Below, one piece after another: positions 1-8,429 of a DNA stretch of 41,520 bases. The stretch spans positions 1 to 41,520 of the forward strand of contig CAJXEB010000017.1 in NCBI GenBank assembly GCA_913052585.1. Reading direction: 5' to 3'. Origin of the DNA: an uncultured Flavobacteriaceae bacterium. GTDB lineage: Bacteria > Bacteroidota > Bacteroidia > Flavobacteriales > Flavobacteriaceae. How positions within the stretch are numbered: the stretch's first letter is position 1; every line of letters begins with the position of its first letter. The translations under genes and the position numbers were made by a program. The notes below the pieces were generated by a model. The model worked only from the letters and a program-made list of their open reading frames with translations, ran no database searches and was not told where the DNA came from.

Positions 1-1
1 G

Positions 2-694
2 GATAAAAAGCAAACACTACAATCTTTACGTCATTTAACAATAGAAGAAACCTACGAGTTAGGTGATGCTATTTTAGATAATAATTTAGAAGAAGTAAAA
101 AACGAATTGGGCGACTTATTGTTGCACATTGTTTTTTATGCAAAAATTGGAAGTGAAACCAACGATTTTGATATTGGAGACGTTGCTAATGCTATTTCTG
201 AAAAATTAATTTCTCGACATCCTCATATCTATGGAGATGTAAAAGTTGCTAACGAAGAAGAAGTAAAACAGAATTGGGAAGCTTTAAAATTAAAAGAAGG
301 AAAGTCTAGTGTTTTAGAAGGAGTTCCTAAATCGCTCCCTTCATTAGTGAAAGCAAGTCGAATTCAAGAAAAAGTTGCCGGAGTAGGATTTGATTGGGAA
401 GAGCCACAGCAAGTTTTTGAAAAAGTTAAAGAGGAATTAGAAGAGTTACAGCACGAAATTTCAGATAATAATCAAGATAAGATGGAAGCTGAATTTGGTG
501 ATGTATTGTTTTCTATGATCAATTACGCACGTTTTCTTAAGGTAGATCCTGAAAATGCTTTAGAACGTACCAATAAAAAATTTATCAAACGATTTCAATT
601 TATTGAGGAAAAGGCTAAAGAGTTAAATAAATCTATTAACGATATGACTCTTGCCGAAATGGATGTGTTTTGGGAACAAGCCAAAAAATTATAA
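2..694 (+). CDS. mazG: MazG nucleotide pyrophosphohydrolase (5' end missing)
   Basis: This is the 3' part of a MazG-type nucleoside triphosphate pyrophosphohydrolase, which hydrolyses NTPs to NMP and PPi as a housecleaning and stress enzyme in the cytoplasm. The reading frame is already open at base 2, so the start lies upstream of the window. The first visible residues, TIEETYELGDAI, followed by EVKNELGDLLLHIVFYA, form the N-terminal metal-binding helices (E-E-x-x-E ... E-x-x-D). A second, degenerate MazG repeat follows: VKEELEELQHEI and AEFGDVLFSMINYAR. The C-terminus, ending near MDVFWEQAKKL, looks complete. Two MazG repeats match the long bacterial form. The gene converges on the DUF349 gene and shares a bidirectional terminator with it. 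Confidence 0.93.
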   Translation, partial: DKKQTLQSLRHLTIEETYELGDAILDNNLEEVKNELGDLLLHIVFYAKIGSETNDFDIGDVANAISEKLISRHPHIYGDVKVANEEEVKQNWEALKLKEGKSSVLEGVPKSLPSLVKASRIQEKVAGVGFDWEEPQQVFEKVKEELEELQHEISDNNQDKMEAEFGDVLFSMINYARFLKVDPENALERTNKKFIKRFQFIEEKAKELNKSINDMTLAEMDVFWEQAKKL

Positions 695-695
695 T

Positions 696-731
696 AAAAA
701 AGGTGTTGATTTTAAATTCAACACCTTTTTT
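696..731. terminator. Bidirectional intrinsic terminator between mazG and the DUF349 gene
   Basis: AAAAAAGGTGTTGA at 696-709 is followed by a short AT loop and its complement TCAACACCTTTTTT at 718-731. The A-run on one side and the T-run on the other make the hairpin usable on both strands, as expected between convergent genes. Confidence 0.85.
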
Positions 732-747
732 GTAAGATTAATTATTT

Positions 748-2805
748 TTATTCTCCTTTACGAATACTTCTAATTTTTTTAAGTTTTTCTATCCAAGTTT
801 CTAATTGTTCCTTATGCCTATTAATGTTTTTATTAACCTCTTGGACTAAAGGATTGTCGTCTTTTACATGCTTAAAGAATAATAAGTTATTTTCTAATTG
901 TCTTATTTCATCTTTAGCTTCACCTACTTTTTTAGATATAAAGAATTCTTCATTCTTTAATTTTCTATCATCTTCTTCAGAAGCTATCGAGTTTAATTTA
1001 TTTTCAAATTTGATAAGCTCCGTTTGTTTTTTATCTAAATCTAACTTTTCAAAAAGCTCATCTAATTTTTTATTAAACTTCTGTTCAACATTTCTTTTAT
1101 TATAAGGTACTCTTCCAAGTTTTTTCCATTCTGCTATTTTACCAGTAATAGTCGCAATGTCTTTTTTATGATCTCCTTCTAATTTAATATCCTCTAAAGT
1201 TTCTAAGAATGCATTTTTAGCATCGTAATTTGCAAACTCTTCTTTATTAGCTTCATCTTTTTGTGAATGCAAACGATCAAAATAGTGGTTGCAAACTGCT
1301 TTAAATTCTTTCCAGATTTTATCGCTATCTTTTCTTGGAACGTGACCAATATCTTTCCAGTCGCTTTGAATTTTTTTCATTAACGGTGTTAATGTGTCAA
1401 AATCATCACCTTCTTTATTATCCTCAGCTATTTTTATTAATTCTCTTTTCTTAGCTAGATTATCAAATTGCTCTTTCTTTTGTCCTTTATAAAAAGCATT
1501 TTTCTCTTTATTAAAGTTTCTTGTTGCTTCTTTAAATAAATCCCAAACTTCTTTGTTTTTTGAACGAGGAACTTTTCCAGACTCAAAGAACTGATCTCTT
1601 AATTCTTGAACTTTTTTAATGGTGTTTTGCCAAGCTTGATGTCCTTTATTTTTAGCAGTCTCAGTTAACGTGTTAATTTCAATTATTAATTCTTTCTTTA
1701 AAGTAACATTTTCTTCAGCTTTCTTTTCTAATTCTTCAATATATTCGTGACGTTTGTCATGAATTATTTTAGTGGCAGCGCTAAATTTTTCCCAAATTTC
1801 ATCACTAAATTCTTTTGCAACAGGACCAATTTCTTCCTTCCACATTTTATGAAGCATTTGTAATTCACGAAATGCTACATTATTATCTTCTTCTTTAGTA
1901 AGTTCTTCTGCTCTTCCAATTATCCTTAACTTTTGTTCAAGATTTTGTTTGAAATTACGATCCCTAAACTCTCTGTCAAGGTGAAGTATGTCATAAAAAT
2001 TCTCTACATGATGATGGTAATTATTCCAAACAGTATTGTTTTTATCACGAGGAATAGAGCCAGCATCAAACCATCGTTCTTGGATGTCTCTAAACCTTTT
2101 GTAAATCGTACTTGTATTTTCCTTAGCGTTAAAAAGACTTTTTAATTCTTCAATTAATTCTTCTCTTTTTATAAGGTTTGTTTTTTGATCATTTAATAGA
2201 TTTTTATAATAATTACTACGTTTGTCTTTATAATCGTAATATGCAGAATCAAATACTTTTTTAATTGGAGACGTATAATAAAAATCTATAATATTACCAC
2301 CCTCAGCTAAAAATGCTTCCTTATTTTTTTCTAATTCATCATTAAATTTAGAATTGAATTCTGTTTTAATGTTTTCAACATCGGACTTAATTTCTTGAAT
2401 AGGTTTGCTTTCAACTAGCGCTTTTAATTCGGTTATTAACTCCTCTTCAGATAAAAGCGTGTAATCTTTCTCTGTCTCTTCAGCGACAACTTCTTTCTTC
2501 TCTTCATTAATCGTTACTTCTTCAGTGCTTTCAGATTCAGATTTTGTAGGTTCTTCTTCTTTAACTTCAGGTGTGTCTTCTTTAGCAGTTACTTCTTCTG
2601 TGCTTTCAGATTCAGGATTTTTAATTTCTTCTTCTTTAACGTCAGATTTATCTTCTATCTGTTTTTCAATTTTTTCTTCAACAGTAGTTTCAGAATCTTT
2701 ATTATCTTGAGTTTCTTCTTTCGAATTTACTTCTTCTGGAGTAGCAATTTCTGAAACATGTGTTTCAGTAATTTCTTTTTCATTTTTCATTTCTTTTTCT
2801 GACAT
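748..2805 (-). CDS. DUF349 repeat protein with acidic N-terminal region
   Basis: This is a cytoplasmic, highly charged, helical protein of about 685 residues with at least five DUF349 repeats. Each repeat has a W-x-x-x-G-x-(V/I)-P-(R/K) signature followed by a W-x-x-F/Y helix: WFDAGSIPRDKNNTVW, MWKEEIGPVAKEFSDEIW, FESGKVPRSKNKEVWDLF, DWKDIGHVPRKDSDKIWKEF and EWKKLGRVPYNKRNVEQKF. The first ~130 residues are low-complexity Glu/Lys/Ser/Thr with an internal tandem repeat. The frame could begin at a TTG (2814), but ATG at 2805 (MSEKEMKNEKE) is more likely. The function of DUF349 proteins is not established; the coiled-coil character suggests a scaffold or nucleic-acid/ribosome-associated role, which is only inference. 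It lies upstream of mazG's convergent end and 127 bp downstream of aroE. Confidence 0.85.
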   Translation of the reverse strand: MSEKEMKNEKEITETHVSEIATPEEVNSKEETQDNKDSETTVEEKIEKQIEDKSDVKEEEIKNPESESTEEVTAKEDTPEVKEEEPTKSESESTEEVTINEEKKEVVAEETEKDYTLLSEEELITELKALVESKPIQEIKSDVENIKTEFNSKFNDELEKNKEAFLAEGGNIIDFYYTSPIKKVFDSAYYDYKDKRSNYYKNLLNDQKTNLIKREELIEELKSLFNAKENTSTIYKRFRDIQERWFDAGSIPRDKNNTVWNNYHHHVENFYDILHLDREFRDRNFKQNLEQKLRIIGRAEELTKEEDNNVAFRELQMLHKMWKEEIGPVAKEFSDEIWEKFSAATKIIHDKRHEYIEELEKKAEENVTLKKELIIEINTLTETAKNKGHQAWQNTIKKVQELRDQFFESGKVPRSKNKEVWDLFKEATRNFNKEKNAFYKGQKKEQFDNLAKKRELIKIAEDNKEGDDFDTLTPLMKKIQSDWKDIGHVPRKDSDKIWKEFKAVCNHYFDRLHSQKDEANKEEFANYDAKNAFLETLEDIKLEGDHKKDIATITGKIAEWKKLGRVPYNKRNVEQKFNKKLDELFEKLDLDKKQTELIKFENKLNSIASEEDDRKLKNEEFFISKKVGEAKDEIRQLENNLLFFKHVKDDNPLVQEVNKNINRHKEQLETWIEKLKKIRSIRKGE

Positions 2806-2864
2806 TTTTTTCAATGTTAAGGTTCGGATTCATCCAGAAATATTCTGAACTTATAATTAATTTG

Positions 2865-2895
2865 TCAAGATAGTAACAACTACTTAAATAGCAAA
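2865..2895 (-). promoter_or_regulatory. Candidate promoter for the DUF349 gene
   Basis: On the minus strand a TTTG (2892-2895) is followed after 19 nt by TATCTTGA (2865-2872). This resembles the Bacteroidota pattern TTTG-N19-TAnnTTTG, with two mismatches in the -7 box. It lies about 60 nt upstream of the ATG. Confidence 0.35.
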
Positions 2896-2931
2896 GAAAG
2901 CATTGATTATTTAAGTTATTTTGAGAATAAT

Positions 2932-3663
2932 TTATGATATCCAAATAGACCAAGCTTTTTTTGCTTGATATTCTAGCATTTTCAATCCGTTACTTATTCT
3001 AGCGCCACGATCTTTACTTAGTTTCATGAATTTGGTTTCTAGTGGATTATAAGTTAGATCAAAAGCCAAGTGATCTTTAGTTAAATATTGATAAGGAATA
3101 TCTGGAAATTCATGAATATTTGGGAAAGTTCCTAGGGGAGTACAATTTATTATCAAATAATTTTGAGAAATCAGCTCTCTATTTAAGTCGGTATAAGTAA
3201 TGGTGTTTTCAGTTTTAGTTCTAGAAATTTGTGTGATTTCAAAACTCATTGTTTCTAAGACATACATAATTGCTTTACTTGCCCCACCGGTACCGAGAAC
3301 CAATGCTTTTTTTTCTTTTATGGGTAGAAATTCCATCAAAGCTTTTGCAAAACCGTAATGATCTGTGTTGTAGCCTATAAGTTTCCCGGTCTCATTTATT
3401 TTTATGGTATTTACAGCACCAATTTTACGAGCTTCTTTATCTACTTCGTCCAATAATTGTATGACACTTTCTTTATAAGGAATAGTTACATTTAAGCCTT
3501 CTAAATCGGGATTTTTTTTTAATATTTTTGATAATTCACTTACAACAGGAATGTCAAAGTTTTCATAACTATCATTTCTATTTTCATTTTCAAACTTGAA
3601 ATTGAAAAATGCTTTAGAAAATGAATATCCTATTTTATGGCCAATTAAGCCGTATTTAGCCAT
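2932..3663 (-). CDS. aroE: Shikimate dehydrogenase
   Basis: The product reduces 3-dehydroshikimate to shikimate with NADPH (step 4 of chorismate/aromatic amino acid synthesis). Residues 1-100 hold the substrate domain: GLIGHKIGYSFSKAFFN (the usual S-x-S is S-F-S), GLNVTIPYKE with the catalytic Lys, GAVNTI and GYNTDHYGF with the conserved N and D. The NADP Rossmann loop is VLGTGGASKAI, and the C-terminal GLKMLEYQAKKAWSIW supplies the conserved Gln. At 243 residues it is slightly shorter than E. coli AroE (272) but complete. Its start overlaps the stop of the upstream DUF368 gene by 8 nt, so it is translationally coupled to the membrane-protein pair. Confidence 0.95.
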   Translation of the reverse strand: MAKYGLIGHKIGYSFSKAFFNFKFENENRNDSYENFDIPVVSELSKILKKNPDLEGLNVTIPYKESVIQLLDEVDKEARKIGAVNTIKINETGKLIGYNTDHYGFAKALMEFLPIKEKKALVLGTGGASKAIMYVLETMSFEITQISRTKTENTITYTDLNRELISQNYLIINCTPLGTFPNIHEFPDIPYQYLTKDHLAFDLTYNPLETKFMKLSKDRGARISNGLKMLEYQAKKAWSIWIS

Positions 3664-4678
3664 TTGATGTTAGTTTTATTTTATGATATCCGTCTAAAAA
3701 AAGTAAGATTAAAATTCCTATAATAATAAATATAATTGCGAACATAATTTCGGAAGTAAATTCTGATGGAAAGTAGCGTTGATAGCTTGTAATTATCTCT
3801 CTTCCATTGGTGTCGTAAACGATATTTCCTAAAGCATCTTTTTCAAGTATTTTTGTTTTCCATGGCCAAACAACTCCTAACGAGCCTGCAATAAATCCTA
3901 TGATTACAGCATTTGTTGTTTTTTTATAATGTTTTAATAAATAGGCTAATATATTAGAAAGTGATACCAATCCTACAAAAGAACCTAGTGAGAAGACGAC
4001 CAACACTTTTAATAAATGAATTCTATTTTGGTTGTCTATAAAACTAAAATCTCCTTGAAAAACATCGAAAAAAGTATCATACAATGCATTTACAGAGTCT
4101 ACTAAAAGCAAAACGTAATTGCCTAATAAAATTAGTATAAAGGAACCTGAGAGACCAGGTAATGTCATGCCAGAAACTCCAATAATACCGCATAGAAATA
4201 CAAATAAAAGATTATTGTTTTCTTTTGCTGGTTCTAAAAAACTAATACTAATTCCAATACTAATCCCTAATAATAGAAATAAAATAAATTTGCGTTTCCA
4301 TTCGCCAAAATCTTTAGCGATGTAATAAAGTGAACCAATGATCATTCCAAAGAAAGTACTCCAGACATAGAGTTCGTAGTTTGCTAAAAGGTAATCGAGC
4401 ACTTTAGAAATACTAAAATAACTAATAATCATTCCTAAAAATAAAAGTCCCAAAAAACGAGCATTGGTATATTCTAAAAATGGTTTTAGACCTCTTTTAA
4501 ATAATAATAAAAATGCTTTACGATTAATTTTTTGTAGCGAGTAAATAAATTCTTCATAAAACCCTGCAACAAAAGCAACTACACCGCCTGAAACTCCAGG
4601 AACCTTATTGGCAGTGCCCATTGCAAGCCCTTTTAAGACTAGCCATAATTTATCTGATTTGGAGCGATCATTTGCCAT
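3656..4678 (-). CDS. DUF368 / PopT-type undecaprenyl-phosphate translocase (copy 2)
   Basis: This is a polytopic inner-membrane protein of 340 residues. It shows the DUF368 signature twice, as expected for an inverted-repeat fold: an N-terminal GLAMGTANKVPGVSGGVVAF, and near the middle GMTLPGLSGSFILILLGNY. A third conserved segment (VIIGFIAGSLGVVWPWK) precedes a polar, Thr/Tyr-rich stretch and a last membrane helix. DUF368 proteins have been assigned as PopT translocases that return undecaprenyl phosphate across the membrane for cell-wall and LPS synthesis; applying that here is inference by family. Its ATG overlaps the TAA of the preceding paralogue (TAATG), and its 3' end overlaps aroE by 8 nt. 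Confidence 0.85.
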   Translation of the reverse strand: MANDRSKSDKLWLVLKGLAMGTANKVPGVSGGVVAFVAGFYEEFIYSLQKINRKAFLLLFKRGLKPFLEYTNARFLGLLFLGMIISYFSISKVLDYLLANYELYVWSTFFGMIIGSLYYIAKDFGEWKRKFILFLLLGISIGISISFLEPAKENNNLLFVFLCGIIGVSGMTLPGLSGSFILILLGNYVLLLVDSVNALYDTFFDVFQGDFSFIDNQNRIHLLKVLVVFSLGSFVGLVSLSNILAYLLKHYKKTTNAVIIGFIAGSLGVVWPWKTKILEKDALGNIVYDTNGREIITSYQRYFPSEFTSEIMFAIIFIIIGILILLFLDGYHKIKLTSNG

Positions 4679-5646
4679 TATTCGTTTTTTTGATTGGCAA
4701 ATCTTTCAAATAATAGAATTATTAAAAAGCCTATAATCATAAGTATTATAGAGAATAAAACCTGAGGGTCACCCGTAAAATTATTTGGTAGGATACTTTT
4801 TTCTATAAAAGGTATCCTTTCTCCATGATGATTTAGACGGTACTCAATTACCTCTTTCCAAGGCCATATTTTATTAAGAGCACCAATCATAAACCCAGTT
4901 AAAATAGATAATATGAGATCTTTATAGTTTTCAAACATCCAATTTAAAATTTTAGAAAACATTTTAATCCCAAGAAGTGCTCCAATTCCAAAAACAAATA
5001 ATTTAATAAATGCATTCGAAAAAAGTTGCCAATTTAGTTGTGTAATGCCATCACCGAATTGTGTGATAATTTCTAAAACTGATTGATAAGCTCCAAGTAG
5101 TAATAATATAAATGCTCCAGAAATTCCAGGAAGAATCATTGCTATTATTGCAATAAACCCTGCAATAAACAAAAACCAAGTATCTTCAGGAGAACCTATA
5201 GGTTCTGCTAAAGTAATTAAATAGGATAGCATAACTGCAATTAACATAGCAGTGAAAGTTGAAATCGACCATTTTTTTATTTGTTTCCCAATGTGAAATA
5301 TACTTACCAATACCAAGCCAAAGAAAAAAGACCAAACCAAAATGGGTTGATCTTTTAAAAGAGAAGTTATAAGCCTAGCAAAAGATAAAACACTAATTGC
5401 TATTCCTAACAATAATGACATTAAAAACGATAGATTATAAGTTTTCCAAACCGATAAGAATCCTTCTTTTTTATATTTTTTTAAGATACCAAAATCTAGT
5501 TTGTCTATTGTTTTAATCAATTCTTCATAGATTCCAGAAATAAAAGCTATAGTGCCACCAGACACGCCAGGGACAACGTCTGCAGCGCCCATAGCTAGGC
5601 CTTTTGCTGTGATTGTAAGATATTGTTTAAAGCTACGTGTTGGCAT
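4678..5646 (-). CDS. DUF368 / PopT-type undecaprenyl-phosphate translocase (copy 1)
   Basis: This 322-residue membrane protein is paralogous to its downstream neighbour. Signatures are GLAMGAADVVPGVSGGTIAF at the N-terminus, AMILPGISGAFILLLLGAY in the middle and GFMIGALNKIWPWKEV toward the C-terminus, with about eight to ten hydrophobic segments. Copy 1 keeps the canonical A-A-D-V-V-P-G-V-S-G-G-T loop. Copy 2 has T-A-N-K-V-P-G-V-S-G-G-V, so an acidic residue is replaced. The two genes share one base at the stop/start junction. The likely role is recycling of lipid carrier phosphate; whether the copies differ in substrate or act together cannot be read from sequence. Confidence 0.87.
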   Translation of the reverse strand: MPTRSFKQYLTITAKGLAMGAADVVPGVSGGTIAFISGIYEELIKTIDKLDFGILKKYKKEGFLSVWKTYNLSFLMSLLLGIAISVLSFARLITSLLKDQPILVWSFFFGLVLVSIFHIGKQIKKWSISTFTAMLIAVMLSYLITLAEPIGSPEDTWFLFIAGFIAIIAMILPGISGAFILLLLGAYQSVLEIITQFGDGITQLNWQLFSNAFIKLFVFGIGALLGIKMFSKILNWMFENYKDLILSILTGFMIGALNKIWPWKEVIEYRLNHHGERIPFIEKSILPNNFTGDPQVLFSIILMIIGFLIILLFERFANQKNE

Positions 5647-5694
5647 TAATTTTTATGATGCTTTATTAAAGTGATAGCATCAAAAATACACATT

Positions 5695-7083
5695 TTATAT
5701 AGAAGGATTTTTGTGTATTTTGATTAATTCTTGTACTTTTTTTAAATCATATACTCTAGGAAATAATTCTTCAATTATTATTAAATATTCTGGATCTAAT
5801 TTTAGCGCATTTTTTAAATGAAATTCACCTTTACCATATTCTATGTTATGATAAAATAAACCAGCTAATCGGTATTCAATTTCTGCATTCTCTGGATAGA
5901 ATTCTAATGCTTGAAAAAGAGTATTTGTTGCAGCTTCGTGTTCTCCTAGCTTTAACAAAATATCATGACGAGTTAACCAAGTGTTTAGTTCATAATTACC
6001 TAATTCTAAAGCTTTTCTGAATCCAACTTCAGCTTCTTCAAAAAGATTTAATCTAAAGTTTATTTTTCCATAACGTTTCCAGTACAAAACATTTTCGCTG
6101 TCTATATTTATTGCTTTATTAATATAGTAAAGTGCTTTTTTGTAATTTTTATTTCTAATATAATAATCTGTAATAGCAATCCAACCTTTATCTAATAATG
6201 CGTCTTCTTCAACACATTTATTAAAAAACTGAAGTGATAATTCAGTATTTCCTATTTTTTCATAACATTTGCCAATACGCAATAAAGCAAATGAAGTAGG
6301 GTCATCCAAACCTAATGTAACCGTATAACTTTCTATGGCCTCATTATATTGTTTTAGTTGCTCTAGTACTTTTCCTTTTTCTAAATATGCGCCAATAAAA
6401 GTATCATCACTTATGATAGCAAAATCATAAGCAGCAAGTGCTTTTTTATACTCCTTTAAAATATAATATTGTTTTCCTACTTGATGCCATGCAACTTCAC
6501 AATATGGATTTTTATTTAAAAAACTATTTAAATATTCTATCGCTTCTTCTGTTTGATCTAAATATTCGAAACAATAAATAATGTTATATAAAGCTGAAAA
6601 ATCTTCTTTATCATCTGCTAAACATTGAATAAAATATTTTTTAGCATTTTCAAAATCTTCTAAAAACAGGTACTCCATACCAATTAATGACAGTACGTCA
6701 GATTGATCTGTAGTTAAATTGTGAGCGATTTCAAGCATTTCTATTGCTTCTAAATGCTTATCTCTTCTTGAAAGTATATTTGCTTTCTGAATATATACTT
6801 CTTCGTTGGATTGTTCTATTAAGAAAATGTTTTCTAAAAGCTCTTCAGCAACCTCCAATTCATTTTCAAAAATGAACATTTCAACTTGAAATAATTTTAG
6901 GTTGGTTGAAGTAGGGTGCTGTTCTAATCCTAGCTTAGTAGCTTTTTTTGCTAATGCAATTTTTCCATTGTCTAAATAATAATGTATAATGTCTTCAAAC
7001 TCACTGGAGTCGAAGAAAAACACATTGTTTGTTTTTAACATGGATTCGAAACGGGAAAGCGATATGTTATTGTTTTCGTTCAA
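5695..7083 (-). CDS. Tetratricopeptide repeat protein
   Basis: This 462-residue soluble protein has no signal peptide and consists almost entirely of TPR helices. Repeats of 34 residues with the usual W/Y-G-A-Y-A-P pattern run from about residue 30 to 445, for example AWHQVGKQYYILKEYKKALA, AYLEKGKVLEQLKQYNEAIE and YWKRYGKINFRLNLFEEAEV. Such proteins act as protein-interaction scaffolds; the partner is unknown. The reading frame opens just after a TAG and the only upstream start is TTG at 7083 (MNENNNISLSRFES); the first in-frame ATG is 14 codons later. It is 48 bp upstream of the DUF368 pair and probably heads their operon. Confidence 0.85.
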   Translation of the reverse strand: MNENNNISLSRFESMLKTNNVFFFDSSEFEDIIHYYLDNGKIALAKKATKLGLEQHPTSTNLKLFQVEMFIFENELEVAEELLENIFLIEQSNEEVYIQKANILSRRDKHLEAIEMLEIAHNLTTDQSDVLSLIGMEYLFLEDFENAKKYFIQCLADDKEDFSALYNIIYCFEYLDQTEEAIEYLNSFLNKNPYCEVAWHQVGKQYYILKEYKKALAAYDFAIISDDTFIGAYLEKGKVLEQLKQYNEAIESYTVTLGLDDPTSFALLRIGKCYEKIGNTELSLQFFNKCVEEDALLDKGWIAITDYYIRNKNYKKALYYINKAINIDSENVLYWKRYGKINFRLNLFEEAEVGFRKALELGNYELNTWLTRHDILLKLGEHEAATNTLFQALEFYPENAEIEYRLAGLFYHNIEYGKGEFHLKNALKLDPEYLIIIEELFPRVYDLKKVQELIKIHKNPSI

Positions 7084-7121
7084 GTTCTATTACACTAGTT
7101 GGTTTGATGTTTCTGTTAAAT

Positions 7122-7151
7122 TAAAGATACTAATGTAACCTAAATTTCAAA
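7122..7151 (-). promoter_or_regulatory. Candidate promoter for the TPR-DUF368-aroE operon
   Basis: Minus-strand TTTG (7148-7151), an 18-nt spacer, then TATCTTTA (7122-7129, seven of eight positions of TAnnTTTG). It lies 38 nt upstream of the TTG start at 7083 in a 161-bp intergenic region. Confidence 0.5.
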
Positions 7152-7244
7152 TGTTGTGCCACTTTTGTTGTTAACGTACTTATTAACACTATATAAATAG
7201 GTGTAATAAGTTGTTTTACAGCGAATTATGAAGTTAAAAAGAAA

Positions 7245-8429
7245 TTAAATTGAATTTAAGACTTGCAATAAAACCTGACATCCTTTTTTAATTTCTTCTT
7301 CAGTTATCGTTAAAGGTGGAGTGATCCGTATTGCTTTTGTTTCAAAAAGGAGCCAAAATAGTAGCAATCCATTTTCTTTGCATTTTAAAATAACTTCGGA
7401 AGCTATCTCTGGTGTATCAACTATTAAAGCAAGCATAAGTCCTTTACCTCGAATTTCTTTTATTAATGGATGATCTAAAAGTTTTCGAAGTAATATTTCT
7501 TTTTGAAGTGTTTCTGATATTAAATTAGTCTGGGTAATCTCTTTTAAAGTTGCCAACGCAGCAGAAGCAATAACAGGGTGTCCGCCAAAAGTAGTAATGT
7601 GCCCTAATTTTGGATTATGAGATAATAATAACATTAATTCTTTAGAAGCAGTAAATGCACCAATTGGCATGCCACCACCCATACCTTTACCTATAGCTAA
7701 AACATCTGGTGAAATATCATAATGTTCAAAACCAAATAACTTTCCAGTTCGTCCAAAACCTGGTTGTATTTCGTCTAAAATTAATAAAGCACCTACTTCA
7801 ATACAACGATTTTTTACTCTTTTTAAATAACCATTTTTTGGCATTATAAAACCCGCTCCTCCTTGTATGGTTTCTAAAACAACTCCTGCAGTTTTAGATG
7901 TAATTTTTAAAATATCTTCCTCATTATTGAATTCAATGGAGTTGCAATCTGGTACTAATGGTCCAAATATTTCTTTTTTTTCTTCAGCCCCCATAAGACT
8001 TAAAGCTCCCATGGTATTCCCATGATATGCATTTTTTGCATAGAGAATCTCTTTTCTACCGGTAGCTCTTCTAGCTAATTTTATGGAACCTTCAATTGCT
8101 TCGGTTCCACTATTTGTTAAATAGGTAGTTGTTAAATTATCGGGTAAATATTTAGAAAGAAGCTTGGTGAGTTCGACTGCTGGTTCTTGAATAAATTCCC
8201 CATACACCATTACATGGAGGTATTTATCTAACTGGTCCTTAACTGCTGAAATTACTTTTGGATGACAATGCCCTAAGCTACAAGCGGATACGCCTGCTAT
8301 AAAATCTAGGTATTCTTTGCCATTTATATCATAAATATAGCTTCCTTTCGCATGAGAAACTTCTAATGCTAATGGGTGAGGAGTGGTTTGAGTTTGGTAT
8401 TTATAGAAATCGTTTTTCATCAATTTCAT
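7245..8429 (-). CDS. Class III PLP-dependent aminotransferase (acetylornithine/aspartate-type)
   Basis: This is a fold-type I, class III aminotransferase of 394 residues. Motifs are the N-terminal YLDFIAGVSACSLGHCHP, the cofactor-phosphate loop TNSGTEAIEGSIKLAR, GALSLMG, the cofactor Asp in LILDEIQPGFGRTGKLF and the Schiff-base Lys in DVLAIGKGMGGGMPIGAF. Class III members transfer omega-amino groups (ornithine, acetylornithine, GABA, lysine), and the substrate cannot be fixed here. No arginine genes are nearby. The ATG at 8429 overlaps the upstream ostA-like stop (ATGA), so it is the last gene of the relA-fur-purA-ostA run; a second ATG at 8420 is also possible. Confidence 0.88.
   Translation of the reverse strand: MKLMKNDFYKYQTQTTPHPLALEVSHAKGSYIYDINGKEYLDFIAGVSACSLGHCHPKVISAVKDQLDKYLHVMVYGEFIQEPAVELTKLLSKYLPDNLTTTYLTNSGTEAIEGSIKLARRATGRKEILYAKNAYHGNTMGALSLMGAEEKKEIFGPLVPDCNSIEFNNEEDILKITSKTAGVVLETIQGGAGFIMPKNGYLKRVKNRCIEVGALLILDEIQPGFGRTGKLFGFEHYDISPDVLAIGKGMGGGMPIGAFTASKELMLLLSHNPKLGHITTFGGHPVIASAALATLKEITQTNLISETLQKEILLRKLLDHPLIKEIRGKGLMLALIVDTPEIASEVILKCKENGLLLFWLLFETKAIRITPPLTITEEEIKKGCQVLLQVLNSI

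Noticed and set aside
2806-2814. TTG start three codons upstream of the DUF349 protein ATG
   Set aside because: It adds only MKK before an in-frame ATG; the ATG at 2805 is the simpler start.
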